Part shown: one piece after another, positions 9,709 through 18,123 of the stretch
How positions within the stretch are numbered: the first letter of the stretch is position 1
How the letters are laid out: each line of letters starts with the position of its first letter
Origin: Leptospira_A soteropolitanensis
GTDB lineage: Bacteria; Spirochaetota; Leptospiria; Leptospirales; Leptospiraceae
Reading direction: 5' to 3' (one strand)
Assembly: GCF_026151335.1 (NCBI RefSeq)
Contig: NZ_JAMQPP010000002.1
DNA length: 64,000 nt
Position numbers and translations under genes: made by a program
The notes under the pieces: model-generated
Told to the model about the DNA's origin: nothing
Databases searched by the model: none
Seen by the model: the letters and a program-made list of their open reading frames with translations, nothing else

Positions 9709-11339
9709 AATCAAAACAAAATAGGTCGGCTTCTATCTATTTTTTTCTATTTAGCACTTGGTTCGAATACCTCGTATTAACAAAAATCAAACGAAAATTC
9801 AAAAGCCAAACAAATTATGAATCAGCGCGAATTCATTTTTTAAAAAGAAAAGGAAAAGAAACAAAAATCCTCTTTTTTCAGTTAGGTGGCGTATATATCA
9901 AAATTGGTCAATTTGTAAGTAATTTGTTCCATGTTTTACCGGAAGAATTTTTATGGGAGTTACAAGACTTACAAGACAAAATCCCTCCGAGAGATTTTGC
10001 GGACATAAACAAACGTTGGCTTAATGATTATGGGAAGTCCATGTTTGAAATTTTTACAAATTTAGATACTGCAGCTTATGCTAGCGCCTCAACAGCGCAA
10101 GTTCATATCGGTTATTATCAAAACAAAAAAGTCGCAATCAAAACTTTATATCCAGGGATAGAAGCGGATGCCATACGGGACTTAAAAACCATTTCAAGAG
10201 TTATATGGATCATCGACCGTTTTGTATTTAAAATATCTGCCAAAGAAGTAAATGAACAATTAAAAACAATGATCCGAGCTGAACTTGATCTTCGGGGTGA
10301 ACTAAAAAACTTAAAATACACCAAACAACTATTTGCTCTAGAAAAGGATTTTTATTTCCCTAATCCTATTGATGAACTTTGTAATAAACATACGCTTGTC
10401 ACAGAATTTGTTGAAGGAAATAAAATTTACGAACTGGGACCCGTCGATCCACATTCCAAAAAAAGCCCCCAATTAGAAAAATTAGTAAGGGCCTATATAT
10501 TAATGATATTCGAATACCGCTTCTTCCATGCGGACCCACATCCAGGAAATTTAATTTTTATGGATACGGGAGAACTTTGTTTTATCGATTTTGGAGCAGT
10601 TCAGTCTATTTCCGAAGAAGAAACGCGTATCCTGGAAAGGATTCTAATTGGTGCGATGAGAAAAGATTATCATTTGATCACAGAATCCTTGTTTGAGTTA
10701 GGGGCCGTGACAGAAAGTTTATCAAAAGAAGAACTGATCCAAATTGTAAAGTATTCCCTCGAAAAACTAAATCGTATTTTGGAATCCACTGACCATTTTC
10801 GAAACATTGGACTCGATACACTGCGGCCTGCTGAAGACCTTCGTTTTTTAAAGGAAATTCAGGTGAGTCTAAAACGTTTGCTTTCCAGTTTAAAACTTCC
10901 TCCCAATTTTTTAAGCCTCCACCGTGTGCTTGCTTTGTTACTCGGAAATTCATCATATTTGGATCCAACTCGCTCCATGATCGATTATGCAGAAAAACCC
11001 TTTTCACAAATTGTTCTAAAAGGAAGTTCCTTAAAAAAACTTTGGAAAGATGAAGGTGAGGAGTTTATTACAAGCCTATTTTCCTTACCGAAGGAACTAA
11101 ATGAATTTTTATACAAATGGAATCGAGGAGAATTCCAAACACCAGATTCCTCGAGAAAAGAAGAGTTGAGGCTAAAAGAAATTTTTACTTTTGGAGCCTT
11201 AGGTTCGATATTTTTCTTTTTCGGAATGTATTATTCTGAAAAATTCTGGAAAGAACCAAGCATATTATTTTACATACTATCAGGACTTAGTTTTTGGGCT
11301 TTAGCCAAATCAAGTCTAAGTTACTGGAAACAAAAATAA
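9705..11339 (+). CDS. ABC1/AarF/UbiB family atypical kinase
   Basis: The 544-residue protein belongs to the UbiB/ADCK family of atypical kinases or ATPases, which are known to support quinone synthesis and lipid metabolism. Signatures are the KxGQ motif (YIKIGQ, about 64-69), the alanine-rich loop ASASTAQVH near 126-134, the VAIKTLYPG lysine segment, HADPHPGNL near 276 and FIDFGAV near 295. Two hydrophobic segments at the C-terminus (about 494-540) suggest a membrane anchor, as in other UbiB proteins. The physiological role in this organism is not shown by the context. It is coupled to the upstream oxidoreductase. Confidence 0.88.
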   Translation: MKSKQNRSASIYFFLFSTWFEYLVLTKIKRKFKSQTNYESARIHFLKRKGKETKILFFQLGGVYIKIGQFVSNLFHVLPEEFLWELQDLQDKIPPRDFADINKRWLNDYGKSMFEIFTNLDTAAYASASTAQVHIGYYQNKKVAIKTLYPGIEADAIRDLKTISRVIWIIDRFVFKISAKEVNEQLKTMIRAELDLRGELKNLKYTKQLFALEKDFYFPNPIDELCNKHTLVTEFVEGNKIYELGPVDPHSKKSPQLEKLVRAYILMIFEYRFFHADPHPGNLIFMDTGELCFIDFGAVQSISEEETRILERILIGAMRKDYHLITESLFELGAVTESLSKEELIQIVKYSLEKLNRILESTDHFRNIGLDTLRPAEDLRFLKEIQVSLKRLLSSLKLPPNFLSLHRVLALLLGNSSYLDPTRSMIDYAEKPFSQIVLKGSSLKKLWKDEGEEFITSLFSLPKELNEFLYKWNRGEFQTPDSSRKEELRLKEIFTFGALGSIFFFFGMYYSEKFWKEPSILFYILSGLSFWALAKSSLSYWKQK

Positions 11340-11357
11340 ACGGACCACCTCTAATTT

Positions 11358-11918
11358 ATGAATCTACCTAAAACCCCATTTTTTTCGGTCTTCAAACCTG
11401 GATACCTAGCCTTTGTTGCATTTGGACTTTTTTTAGATTTATCATCCAAATATATCATTATTACAAAAATGTTAGCACATGAAAGCATCCCCGTGTTAGG
11501 TGATTTTTTCCGATTGTCTTTAACTTTCAACACTGGCTTCGTATTTGGTTTATTTCAAGACAATGCATTGCCATCTTTGTTCGCCACTGGGTTTGCCATT
11601 GTGTTCTTAATTTTTTACCGGTGGCAAAATGCCGATTTGGGCCATGCTTGGGGATGGAATTTTGTGATGGCTGGTGCCTTTGGCAATTTTTTAGATAAAT
11701 TTTTTGTAAAAATACCAGGTGTTGGATTTCGATTTGGATTCACTCCTGAAAAACCCGGAATTGAATACATTGGAGTGGTTGACTTTTTAGATTTTGAATG
11801 GCCTGATTTTTTACTCTTTGATCGTTGGCCTGCCTTCAATGTGGCAGACTCTTGTGTTTCCATAGGGATCGTAATTCTACTTTTAACTATGGACTGGAAA
11901 GAGTTAGACAAAAAATAA
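11358..11918 (+). CDS. lspA: Lipoprotein signal peptidase (signal peptidase II)
   Basis: Signal peptidase II is an inner-membrane aspartyl protease that removes signal peptides from diacylglyceryl-modified prolipoproteins. The 186-residue protein has about four membrane segments, an N-T-G-x-x-F-G motif (FNTGFVFG) near 55, the VVDFLDFEW segment with one candidate catalytic Asp, and FNVADSCVSIG with the second. It is slightly longer than typical LspA of about 160 residues. Its substrates would include the many lipoproteins encoded in this window. A strong stem-loop lies 14 bases after the stop codon. Confidence 0.93.
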   Translation: MNLPKTPFFSVFKPGYLAFVAFGLFLDLSSKYIIITKMLAHESIPVLGDFFRLSLTFNTGFVFGLFQDNALPSLFATGFAIVFLIFYRWQNADLGHAWGWNFVMAGAFGNFLDKFFVKIPGVGFRFGFTPEKPGIEYIGVVDFLDFEWPDFLLFDRWPAFNVADSCVSIGIVILLLTMDWKELDKK

Positions 11919-11931
11919 GTTTACTTCTTTA

Positions 11932-11957
11932 GGGATCAAATTCTGAAATTTGATCCC
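11932..11957 (+). terminator. Rho-independent terminator after lspA
   Basis: A perfect 11-bp inverted repeat (11932-11942 with 11947-11957, loop CTGA) is followed by a T-rich stretch. It lies in the 55-bp gap between lspA and the convergent nitrilase-like gene and suits plus-strand termination. Confidence 0.85.
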
Positions 11958-11973
11958 ATTTCATTTTTCTTTT

Positions 11974-12684
11974 TTATAATAGATAACTTCTCATCACATT
12001 CACTGATAAAGTTTTTAATACATCTTTATCCTCTTCGATTTTTCCCACTTTCCAGTTAATTCCAGAAGGAGATGCATATAAACTTCTCGCCGGTTTTCCT
12101 TCAGACGGGCCACAAACACGAATTAAATGGATAGATTTTTCCTTTGCTAAAGAAGCAAAATAGGTAAGGTCTTCTTCGTAGGAACGTCTTTCATCTGTAT
12201 GAGATAAATAAAATACAATCTCAATATCTTCTTTTTTAAATTCTTCCCAAATGGATTCATTCTCTAAGTCTTCACCTACAATAAGACCAAAACGAAGGCC
12301 ACCCATAATAAAAATGGACTCCGTTTTTCCCGGATCCACCCCAGGTTCTTTTAAAGAAGAAGGAGATTTTTTTTCATAAAAATCAACTAACACTAACGAC
12401 TGAAGAATGGGGAGGGCACAAACCAAATTTCCATCTTCATTTTTTCGATAATGACTACCGCCAAGAATGACTCCAGAAAACGATTCGGAAATTTCCAATA
12501 GATGATCTTGGTATTCCTTTTCGTGTTTAGTGGCATTTTCCGGTGAATCACTTTGAAAGAAGTGAGGATAACCTTCTGGGAAAATTAAAAAATGAGCCTT
12601 AGTTTGTTGGATTTTGGAAATTTCTTCAGGACTGATTCGTTTGTGTAAGTTTTTTTGAAAAATTGCGATTTTGATGACTGCCAT
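11974..12684 (-). CDS. Nitrilase-superfamily homologue lacking the catalytic cysteine
   Basis: The 236-residue protein resembles carbon-nitrogen hydrolases: an N-terminal IAIFQ strand, a FPEGYP segment with the family glutamate (Glu37), an ILGGSHYR strand, a YEKKSP segment with the family lysine (Lys105 or 106) and the strand GLIVGEDL. In active members the last motif reads G-x-x-I-C-x-D, with Cys as nucleophile; here Gly137 occupies that place. Two of three triad positions are kept, so it is probably not a hydrolase and may bind a ligand or partner. It overlaps the upstream unknown gene by one base (TAATG), which indicates coupling. The assignment rests on motif comparison from memory. Confidence 0.7.
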   Translation of the reverse strand: MAVIKIAIFQKNLHKRISPEEISKIQQTKAHFLIFPEGYPHFFQSDSPENATKHEKEYQDHLLEISESFSGVILGGSHYRKNEDGNLVCALPILQSLVLVDFYEKKSPSSLKEPGVDPGKTESIFIMGGLRFGLIVGEDLENESIWEEFKKEDIEIVFYLSHTDERRSYEEDLTYFASLAKEKSIHLIRVCGPSEGKPARSLYASPSGINWKVGKIEEDKDVLKTLSVNVMRSYLL

Positions 12685-14600
12685 TAAAAAGGATTCCCAC
12701 TTGGTAATATGTCATCATCCAAAGGTTCGTCTGTATTGTCATTTTCTTCATTAGACAAATCTTCCGTCTTATCTTGGGATTCCAAATCACTCGTCAGTTT
12801 TGTTTGAGGAATTGCCTCTTCGTTTCCCTCTTTATCCAAATCGGCAATTTCCGTTTGTCCCGATTCGCTGTTTGCATTTCCTAAATCGACTCCAAAAGAA
12901 GATTTCATTTGGTCTGGGGTGAGTTCCACAAGTCCACCGAATAAATCTCCTGTGTCAAGGCGGTCATACAAAGCAAGTAGGTAACAATATGCTTCCATAA
13001 TGCATTGTTTTACTGCTTTTTTATTGAGTCGTTTCCGCGACTCCATAGAATCAAGAGTTAAAACGTCATTCATATTGGCGACGATTTCCTTTTTGCTTTT
13101 CATATCCTTAATCAGAATGAGAAGTGAATCTCTTGACTTTAAACTAAATTCTTTAATCGCCATTCGCACTGTTCTAGATTGACCAGTTCGTTTTTGTTCA
13201 ATTCCAGTTAACTTTTTCGAGGCTTCGATGTAGTTTGCGCCAGGGTTGGCTTTGTGTTTTTCTAACTCTTTAATCACATCGTTATAGATTCTAAATTGGT
13301 CTATAATGGTTCTTGTACCTTCATAGATATCCAACATCTTTTGACGATAATCAACCTTTACTCCATTGACAGAGCCTGGTTTGATATCTATTTTTTTTGT
13401 AGTCATTACAAATGAATATTCATCATCAAATTCATAAAAATAAAAAAGAGATAGTAGGGCTTTGTCAGAATCAGGAATATGTGCGTATTCATTTTTTGGA
13501 TCAAATTTTTTGCGAAGTTTGGGAATGGAATACATTTGCATCAAACGCATTCCGTAGGCCTGTTCTTTCGATAAAGGAACTTCTTCTTCCTTTTTTTCAG
13601 CATCTTTGGATTCTTCTTCTTTTTTCTCATCCCTAGTTTCAACTGGTTTTCCACCCGGAACGTTTTCACCAGATTTTCGTTGTCCAGGTCTATCCTCTGG
13701 TAAAATACCAAGAAGGTTTTCCATATAACGTGAAATAAGTGGGATATTTTTATTTTCTGCTCGCAAAACAACTAAATACAATCGGTCAAAAAAACCATCA
13801 AAGAGAATATCAATCTCTTGTGTTACCTTTCGTTTTTTGTTTGCATAAATGAGGGAAGGTTTCCCCTCTAATTTTTGTAATTCATCATACGCTTGTACAA
13901 AAGACTTTTTCAATGTTTCTTGGTAAGGATAAAGAATATACATCCTTTTAAAAAGTGCATAAATTGGGTTTTTAACTCGTTCAATGGCAACAGGAGATTC
14001 TGGTGCAACCATAATGGGATCGGTAATATCTGTTAACTCAGGGCCATTATATAATTTTTGTCCCATCGCAAGTAATTCAACAAGAAGGGGATTGATTCTG
14101 TCCAAAGCTTTACTCAGTTGCGGTGAGTATTGTTGGTTGGCCAAAAGTTCGTTCCCACTGTATTGAAGTTCGATTAACGCTTGCTTGGCCCTTATGCTAA
14201 AATCATGCATAAATTTTGGAGTGAGGTCGCTCGAACCAAATGGAGTCACACGGGCAAGCCAACATTTGAGTTTGATTCCGAACCTGGCAGAGAAACTACT
14301 GATTTCTTTTTCAAATTGGGCTTTGGAGTCTGCCTGCGATCTAGAATTGGACGAATCGGATGATTTGTTTTGGCTTCCGCCTCGGTTTCCCGAACGGCTA
14401 TCCTCTCCTCCACGTGAAACCGTGCTTGTGCGCACCTTTGGTTCTGGGCGATTTTTCTTTGTCTCGTCTTCTTTTGGAGGTTGTTTTTCTTTTATGATTT
14501 CCCCGCCGGCACTGACAAACTTATTGAACATGTCTTTTCTTGCAGACTCATCCAGTTTCCCAACGCCAATTGCCCTTTTTGTATTATCAAATTCGCCCAT
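12684..14600 (-). CDS. Unknown 638-residue protein with charged disordered regions
   Basis: I do not recognise this protein. Residues about 25-95 are rich in Lys, Glu, Ser, Gly and Arg and look disordered. A helical, mostly soluble region follows (about 95-320), then a second charged linker near 310-340 with runs of Lys and Glu, another helical domain to about 570, and an acidic tail ending DDDILPSGNPF. There is no signal peptide or membrane segment. I chose the ATG at 14600; an in-frame TTG at 14627 would add nine residues, but no Shine-Dalgarno site precedes it. The gene is divergent from the MoxR/VWA pair and coupled to the nitrilase-like gene. Confidence 0.7.
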   Translation of the reverse strand: MGEFDNTKRAIGVGKLDESARKDMFNKFVSAGGEIIKEKQPPKEDETKKNRPEPKVRTSTVSRGGEDSRSGNRGGSQNKSSDSSNSRSQADSKAQFEKEISSFSARFGIKLKCWLARVTPFGSSDLTPKFMHDFSIRAKQALIELQYSGNELLANQQYSPQLSKALDRINPLLVELLAMGQKLYNGPELTDITDPIMVAPESPVAIERVKNPIYALFKRMYILYPYQETLKKSFVQAYDELQKLEGKPSLIYANKKRKVTQEIDILFDGFFDRLYLVVLRAENKNIPLISRYMENLLGILPEDRPGQRKSGENVPGGKPVETRDEKKEEESKDAEKKEEEVPLSKEQAYGMRLMQMYSIPKLRKKFDPKNEYAHIPDSDKALLSLFYFYEFDDEYSFVMTTKKIDIKPGSVNGVKVDYRQKMLDIYEGTRTIIDQFRIYNDVIKELEKHKANPGANYIEASKKLTGIEQKRTGQSRTVRMAIKEFSLKSRDSLLILIKDMKSKKEIVANMNDVLTLDSMESRKRLNKKAVKQCIMEAYCYLLALYDRLDTGDLFGGLVELTPDQMKSSFGVDLGNANSESGQTEIADLDKEGNEEAIPQTKLTSDLESQDKTEDLSNEENDNTDEPLDDDILPSGNPF

Positions 14601-14713
14601 AGTTTTACTATCGTTCCAATTCCTCAATATGGGAATTCAATTTCTTACAAAAAGCAATTTTTAGTGGATTCCCCTGTTTTTCGGAAAAGATTGGAGTCCA
14701 AAAGGTAGGTATT

Positions 14714-15502
14714 ATGGCTGAATATATCCTCTCAGAAGATCTGAAAGAAGCCGTCCAAGTGGCAGAAATTACAAAGAGACCACTCCTTCTCAAAGGTGAA
14801 CCTGGGACAGGAAAAACACTCCTTGCCAGTTTCCTCTCGGAGACAAAGAACCTTCCTCTTTACCGGTGGCATATCAAATCCACGAGTCTTGCCAAGGAAG
14901 GTTTGTATTTTTATGATGCCGTCTCAAGACTGAACGATTCGCGGTTTCCGGAGGAGGAAGCCATGCTTCGAGTTAGGGACGTAAAAAATTACATTCGCTT
15001 AGGTGCTTTGGGAGAAGCTTTTTCGCAAGAAAATAAAGCAGTTGTTCTTATTGATGAAATAGATAAAGCGGACATTGAATTTCCCAATGACTTACTTCTA
15101 GAATTAGACAAAATGGAATTTTTTATCCCCGAAACAAAAGAACATATCATAGCGAAAGAAAGACCAATCGTCATCATTACTTCGAATAACGAAAAAGAAC
15201 TTCCAGATGCTTTCCTACGAAGATGTATTTTCCATTACATTGAATTTCCGAAACGAGAAGCAATGAAAGAAATTATCAAGGCTCATTTTCCCTCCATCCA
15301 AACGGAGTTTATGGAAAAAGCATTAGCTATGTTTTATTCCATCCGAAAAATTGAGAGCCTACGTAAAAAACCTTCCACAAGCGAACTGCTTGATTGGATC
15401 CAAGTCCTACTGGTATCGGGAGAAAATTTAGAAACAAATAAAATTCCTTTTGCAGGAACCTTATTTAAGTCAGAAGAAGATTACCGAGTTTATTTGAACT
15501 AA
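14714..15502 (+). CDS. MoxR-type AAA+ ATPase
   Basis: This 262-residue ATPase belongs to the MoxR branch of AAA+ proteins, which act as chaperones that mature or remodel partner complexes together with VWA-domain proteins. The Walker A motif GEPGTGKT is at about 27-34, Walker B VVLIDEIDKAD near 111-121, and a sensor-like IVIITSNNEKELPDAFLRRC segment (Asn sensor and Arg finger) near 150-170. A GGTAGG-like stretch precedes the ATG. It ends one base before the VWA gene, the usual pairing for this family. The client is unknown. Confidence 0.9.
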   Translation: MAEYILSEDLKEAVQVAEITKRPLLLKGEPGTGKTLLASFLSETKNLPLYRWHIKSTSLAKEGLYFYDAVSRLNDSRFPEEEAMLRVRDVKNYIRLGALGEAFSQENKAVVLIDEIDKADIEFPNDLLLELDKMEFFIPETKEHIIAKERPIVIITSNNEKELPDAFLRRCIFHYIEFPKREAMKEIIKAHFPSIQTEFMEKALAMFYSIRKIESLRKKPSTSELLDWIQVLLVSGENLETNKIPFAGTLFKSEEDYRVYLN

Positions 15503-15503
15503 T

Positions 15504-16706
15504 ATGTTTTTGGATTTTTTTTATAACCTAAGAGGAGAGTCGGTTCCCTGTTCCACAGGAGAACTGATTGCTTTTCTCGAAAGCCTAAGAAAACTCACAG
15601 ACCCCTCGGGCTATATGAGTCTAGACCAGCTTTACCGAGTTGGTCGACTTAACTTTGCTAAAGACCTAAAATTTTACGATAGTTATGATCTTGCTTTTTC
15701 TAAAACCTTTGGAACGTGGAAGGAACAAAGAATTCAATTCCGCGACATACTTTTTGAATGGTTAGAAGAAAATATTCCTAAACATCTAAGTGACAGAGAA
15801 AAACTAAATGCACCTAACTTGAGTATGGAAGAAGTCATAGAGGAATTAAAAAAGAGGTTAGCAGAACAAAAAGAACGCCATGATGGTGGCAGCAAATGGA
15901 TAGGTACATCAGGAACCTCACCATTCGGTAACTCCGGCTTCAATCCCAACGGAATCTCTATAGGTGGGAATACGGAAGGAGAGGGGAACCGTTCTGGTGT
16001 TAGTTTATGGAACGAAAGAAAGTACAAAGCATACCGCGAAGATGAAATTTTAGATACCAGATCCATTCAACTTGCACTAAAAGAACTTAGGTTTCTAAAA
16101 AAAGAAGGAAGAAGAGAACTCCATGTAGACAAAACCATTAATAGAACTTGTGAAAACGGCGGTGAGATCGAACTTATTGAAGAAAGAGAACGTAAAAATT
16201 CACTTCGCCTTGTACTCATCATGGATATAGGTGGGAGTATGACCCCTCATTCTGACAGAGTGAGCAAATTATTTAGTGCCAGTCGCGGTCTCTACCATTT
16301 CAAAGAAGTTCATAATTATTTTTTTCACAATATCTTTCATGAATATTTATACGCGAATCACGAGTTCCAAACCCGTATTTCACTCAAACAATTTGAGGAA
16401 AAGTTTCGCAAAAACACAAAACTAATTTTTGTCGGTGATGCCTATATGGCACCTTACGAATTAATGGGTACACCTTACAATCCTTATGCGTATCATAGCT
16501 CTAGTTCTGAAGAAAAACAAAGAAAGGCAAAAAGTGGACTGGAATCATTAAAAGAATTAGTCGGATATTTCCCTGAATCGGTTTGGCTCAATCCCGAACC
16601 CAAACGATTTTGGGGAGCTCCTACCATCGAGGCAATTGAAGACGTAGTTCCGATGTTTCCCTTAACGATTGAAGGTTTACGTAAGGCTGTAAAAAGGTTA
16701 GTTTAA
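15504..16706 (+). CDS. VWA-domain protein, CoxE-like, partner of MoxR
   Basis: The 400-residue protein has a helical N-terminal half, a Gly/Ser/Asn-rich low-complexity linker (about 130-165) and a C-terminal von Willebrand A domain. The metal-adhesion site begins VLIMDIGGSM near 236-245, matching DxGxS, and FVGDAYM near 308 supplies a further Asp. The domain order resembles the CoxE group, which works with MoxR ATPases in complex assembly. It has no signal peptide, so it is probably cytoplasmic. The one-base gap to the MoxR gene indicates one transcript. Confidence 0.85.
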   Translation: MFLDFFYNLRGESVPCSTGELIAFLESLRKLTDPSGYMSLDQLYRVGRLNFAKDLKFYDSYDLAFSKTFGTWKEQRIQFRDILFEWLEENIPKHLSDREKLNAPNLSMEEVIEELKKRLAEQKERHDGGSKWIGTSGTSPFGNSGFNPNGISIGGNTEGEGNRSGVSLWNERKYKAYREDEILDTRSIQLALKELRFLKKEGRRELHVDKTINRTCENGGEIELIEERERKNSLRLVLIMDIGGSMTPHSDRVSKLFSASRGLYHFKEVHNYFFHNIFHEYLYANHEFQTRISLKQFEEKFRKNTKLIFVGDAYMAPYELMGTPYNPYAYHSSSSEEKQRKAKSGLESLKELVGYFPESVWLNPEPKRFWGAPTIEAIEDVVPMFPLTIEGLRKAVKRLV

Positions 16707-16766
16707 CCAAATTTCTCTAGCATTTCTCATTGATTTTAGAAGTATTTTTGCCGTTAATCATACCAA

Positions 16767-18113
16767 ATGATCACACAAATTTCTATCCCCAGTCTGGTCA
16801 TTTTACTCATAAATTTTCTTACTTTAGGATTTTATTATTCCTTCTATCGCTTTCATTTTTATCGATTTACAGAATCATTTTTACAATACACTGCGTTCGC
16901 ATTTTCTATTTTTAGTGCAGGTATTGCGATAGGTTTACAAGCTTTACTTTTGAATTGGATTCCCATTTTCCCGCCTTTTTGGAATGCATTCATTCATTCT
17001 GCTTTGATTGAAGAGTTTGCCAAACTCCTTGGAATATTCCTTTTTTTTAGAAAAAATCAGGATGAATTTACTGTTACCGATGGAATTTTTTATGGATTGG
17101 TGTTAGGTGGAGGTTTTGGGTTAGTAGAAAATATTTTATACTATATCAATACGGGGCTTTGGTCTCAGGTCCTTCGTTCCATAACAGCATTGCCCATTCA
17201 TATGATGAACGGCGGACTCATCGGTGCTTACCTAATGATGTTTTTATTTCACAAAAACCCCATTTTCAAATGGGGTAAGTTACTTTTTGGTTTTATTATT
17301 TGTGTTGGCATTCACGGACTATATAATCTATCCTTATTTCAAGAAATCGATTTACTTATCATACTTCCCATTTGTATACTTTCACTTTTTTTTCTATTGG
17401 AACTAACCATTGCAAAATCTCGGGTACTCGTTCCCGGCCATATCCTAAAACTTATGAACATGAGTATGGAAGAATACGAAATTCTAAGCCGTCACAACCG
17501 ACATGAAGGTTGGATTCAAAATATCCAAAAACATATATCCACATCTGATATCAAACTATTACAATATCCTAATTTAAGACACTCAATCCTCACAGTTTTC
17601 TTTTTAGTTCCAGGAATTCTTTCAGTTTTCCTTCTGATAGATTCCCCTGATTGGATTTCACATAAGTTTCCGGATTTGGCCCTTCAGGATTATTTTGCTT
17701 TATTTGTATTATATCCGACCATCCTATCTTTGATGTTTTTCTTTGCGGGAATTATAAATCCTTATTTTTTTAGAGATCGAATGCTCGAAGTTCCACTTTT
17801 TAGTTCCGTTGATTTACATACGCCAAATACGGAAGAAAATTCTGCTATTTTTCATATCCAAGCCAATATGTTCTATCTACCGACTTCGCAAATGTTTCCA
17901 GAAAATACTAAGGCAAAATTCGATCTATGGATTGGATTACAATGTTTTGTTGGGCTATCTGGAACAATACTTTGGTGTAAAGAAAATGAAGAAGGGAATT
18001 GTGGGGCGATGTGCCAATTGGACAAAATTCCTTATTCCTTTCTACTAAAATGGCATTTTTTAAGATTTAAACAAAACTTTAAAAATTTATTTTTAAGAAA
18101 ATCTATTGTTTGA
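16767..18113 (+). CDS. PrsW-like intramembrane protease with an extra C-terminal domain
   Basis: The 448-residue protein has about eight hydrophobic segments in residues 5-215 with motifs of the PrsW/CPBP-type glutamic intramembrane protease family: IEEFAKL (E-E-x-x-K) near 83, GGGFGLVEN near 112-120, and HMMNGGLIGAYL with the conserved His near 143. Two more hydrophobic segments lie near 275-295 and 310-335. The last 100 residues are soluble and end with a G-T-I-L-W-C then C-G-A-M-C pattern, which loosely recalls the second half of a PilZ domain; that is only an inference. It follows the VWA gene after 60 bases, so co-transcription is possible but unproved. Confidence 0.72.
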   Translation: MITQISIPSLVILLINFLTLGFYYSFYRFHFYRFTESFLQYTAFAFSIFSAGIAIGLQALLLNWIPIFPPFWNAFIHSALIEEFAKLLGIFLFFRKNQDEFTVTDGIFYGLVLGGGFGLVENILYYINTGLWSQVLRSITALPIHMMNGGLIGAYLMMFLFHKNPIFKWGKLLFGFIICVGIHGLYNLSLFQEIDLLIILPICILSLFFLLELTIAKSRVLVPGHILKLMNMSMEEYEILSRHNRHEGWIQNIQKHISTSDIKLLQYPNLRHSILTVFFLVPGILSVFLLIDSPDWISHKFPDLALQDYFALFVLYPTILSLMFFFAGIINPYFFRDRMLEVPLFSSVDLHTPNTEENSAIFHIQANMFYLPTSQMFPENTKAKFDLWIGLQCFVGLSGTILWCKENEEGNCGAMCQLDKIPYSFLLKWHFLRFKQNFKNLFLRKSIV

Positions 18114-18123
18114 TTTATATAAT

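Noticed and set aside
17257..17276. Hairpin of ACCCCATTT and its complement
   Set aside because: It lies inside the PrsW-like coding frame, has a two-base loop and no T run, so it is most likely chance.
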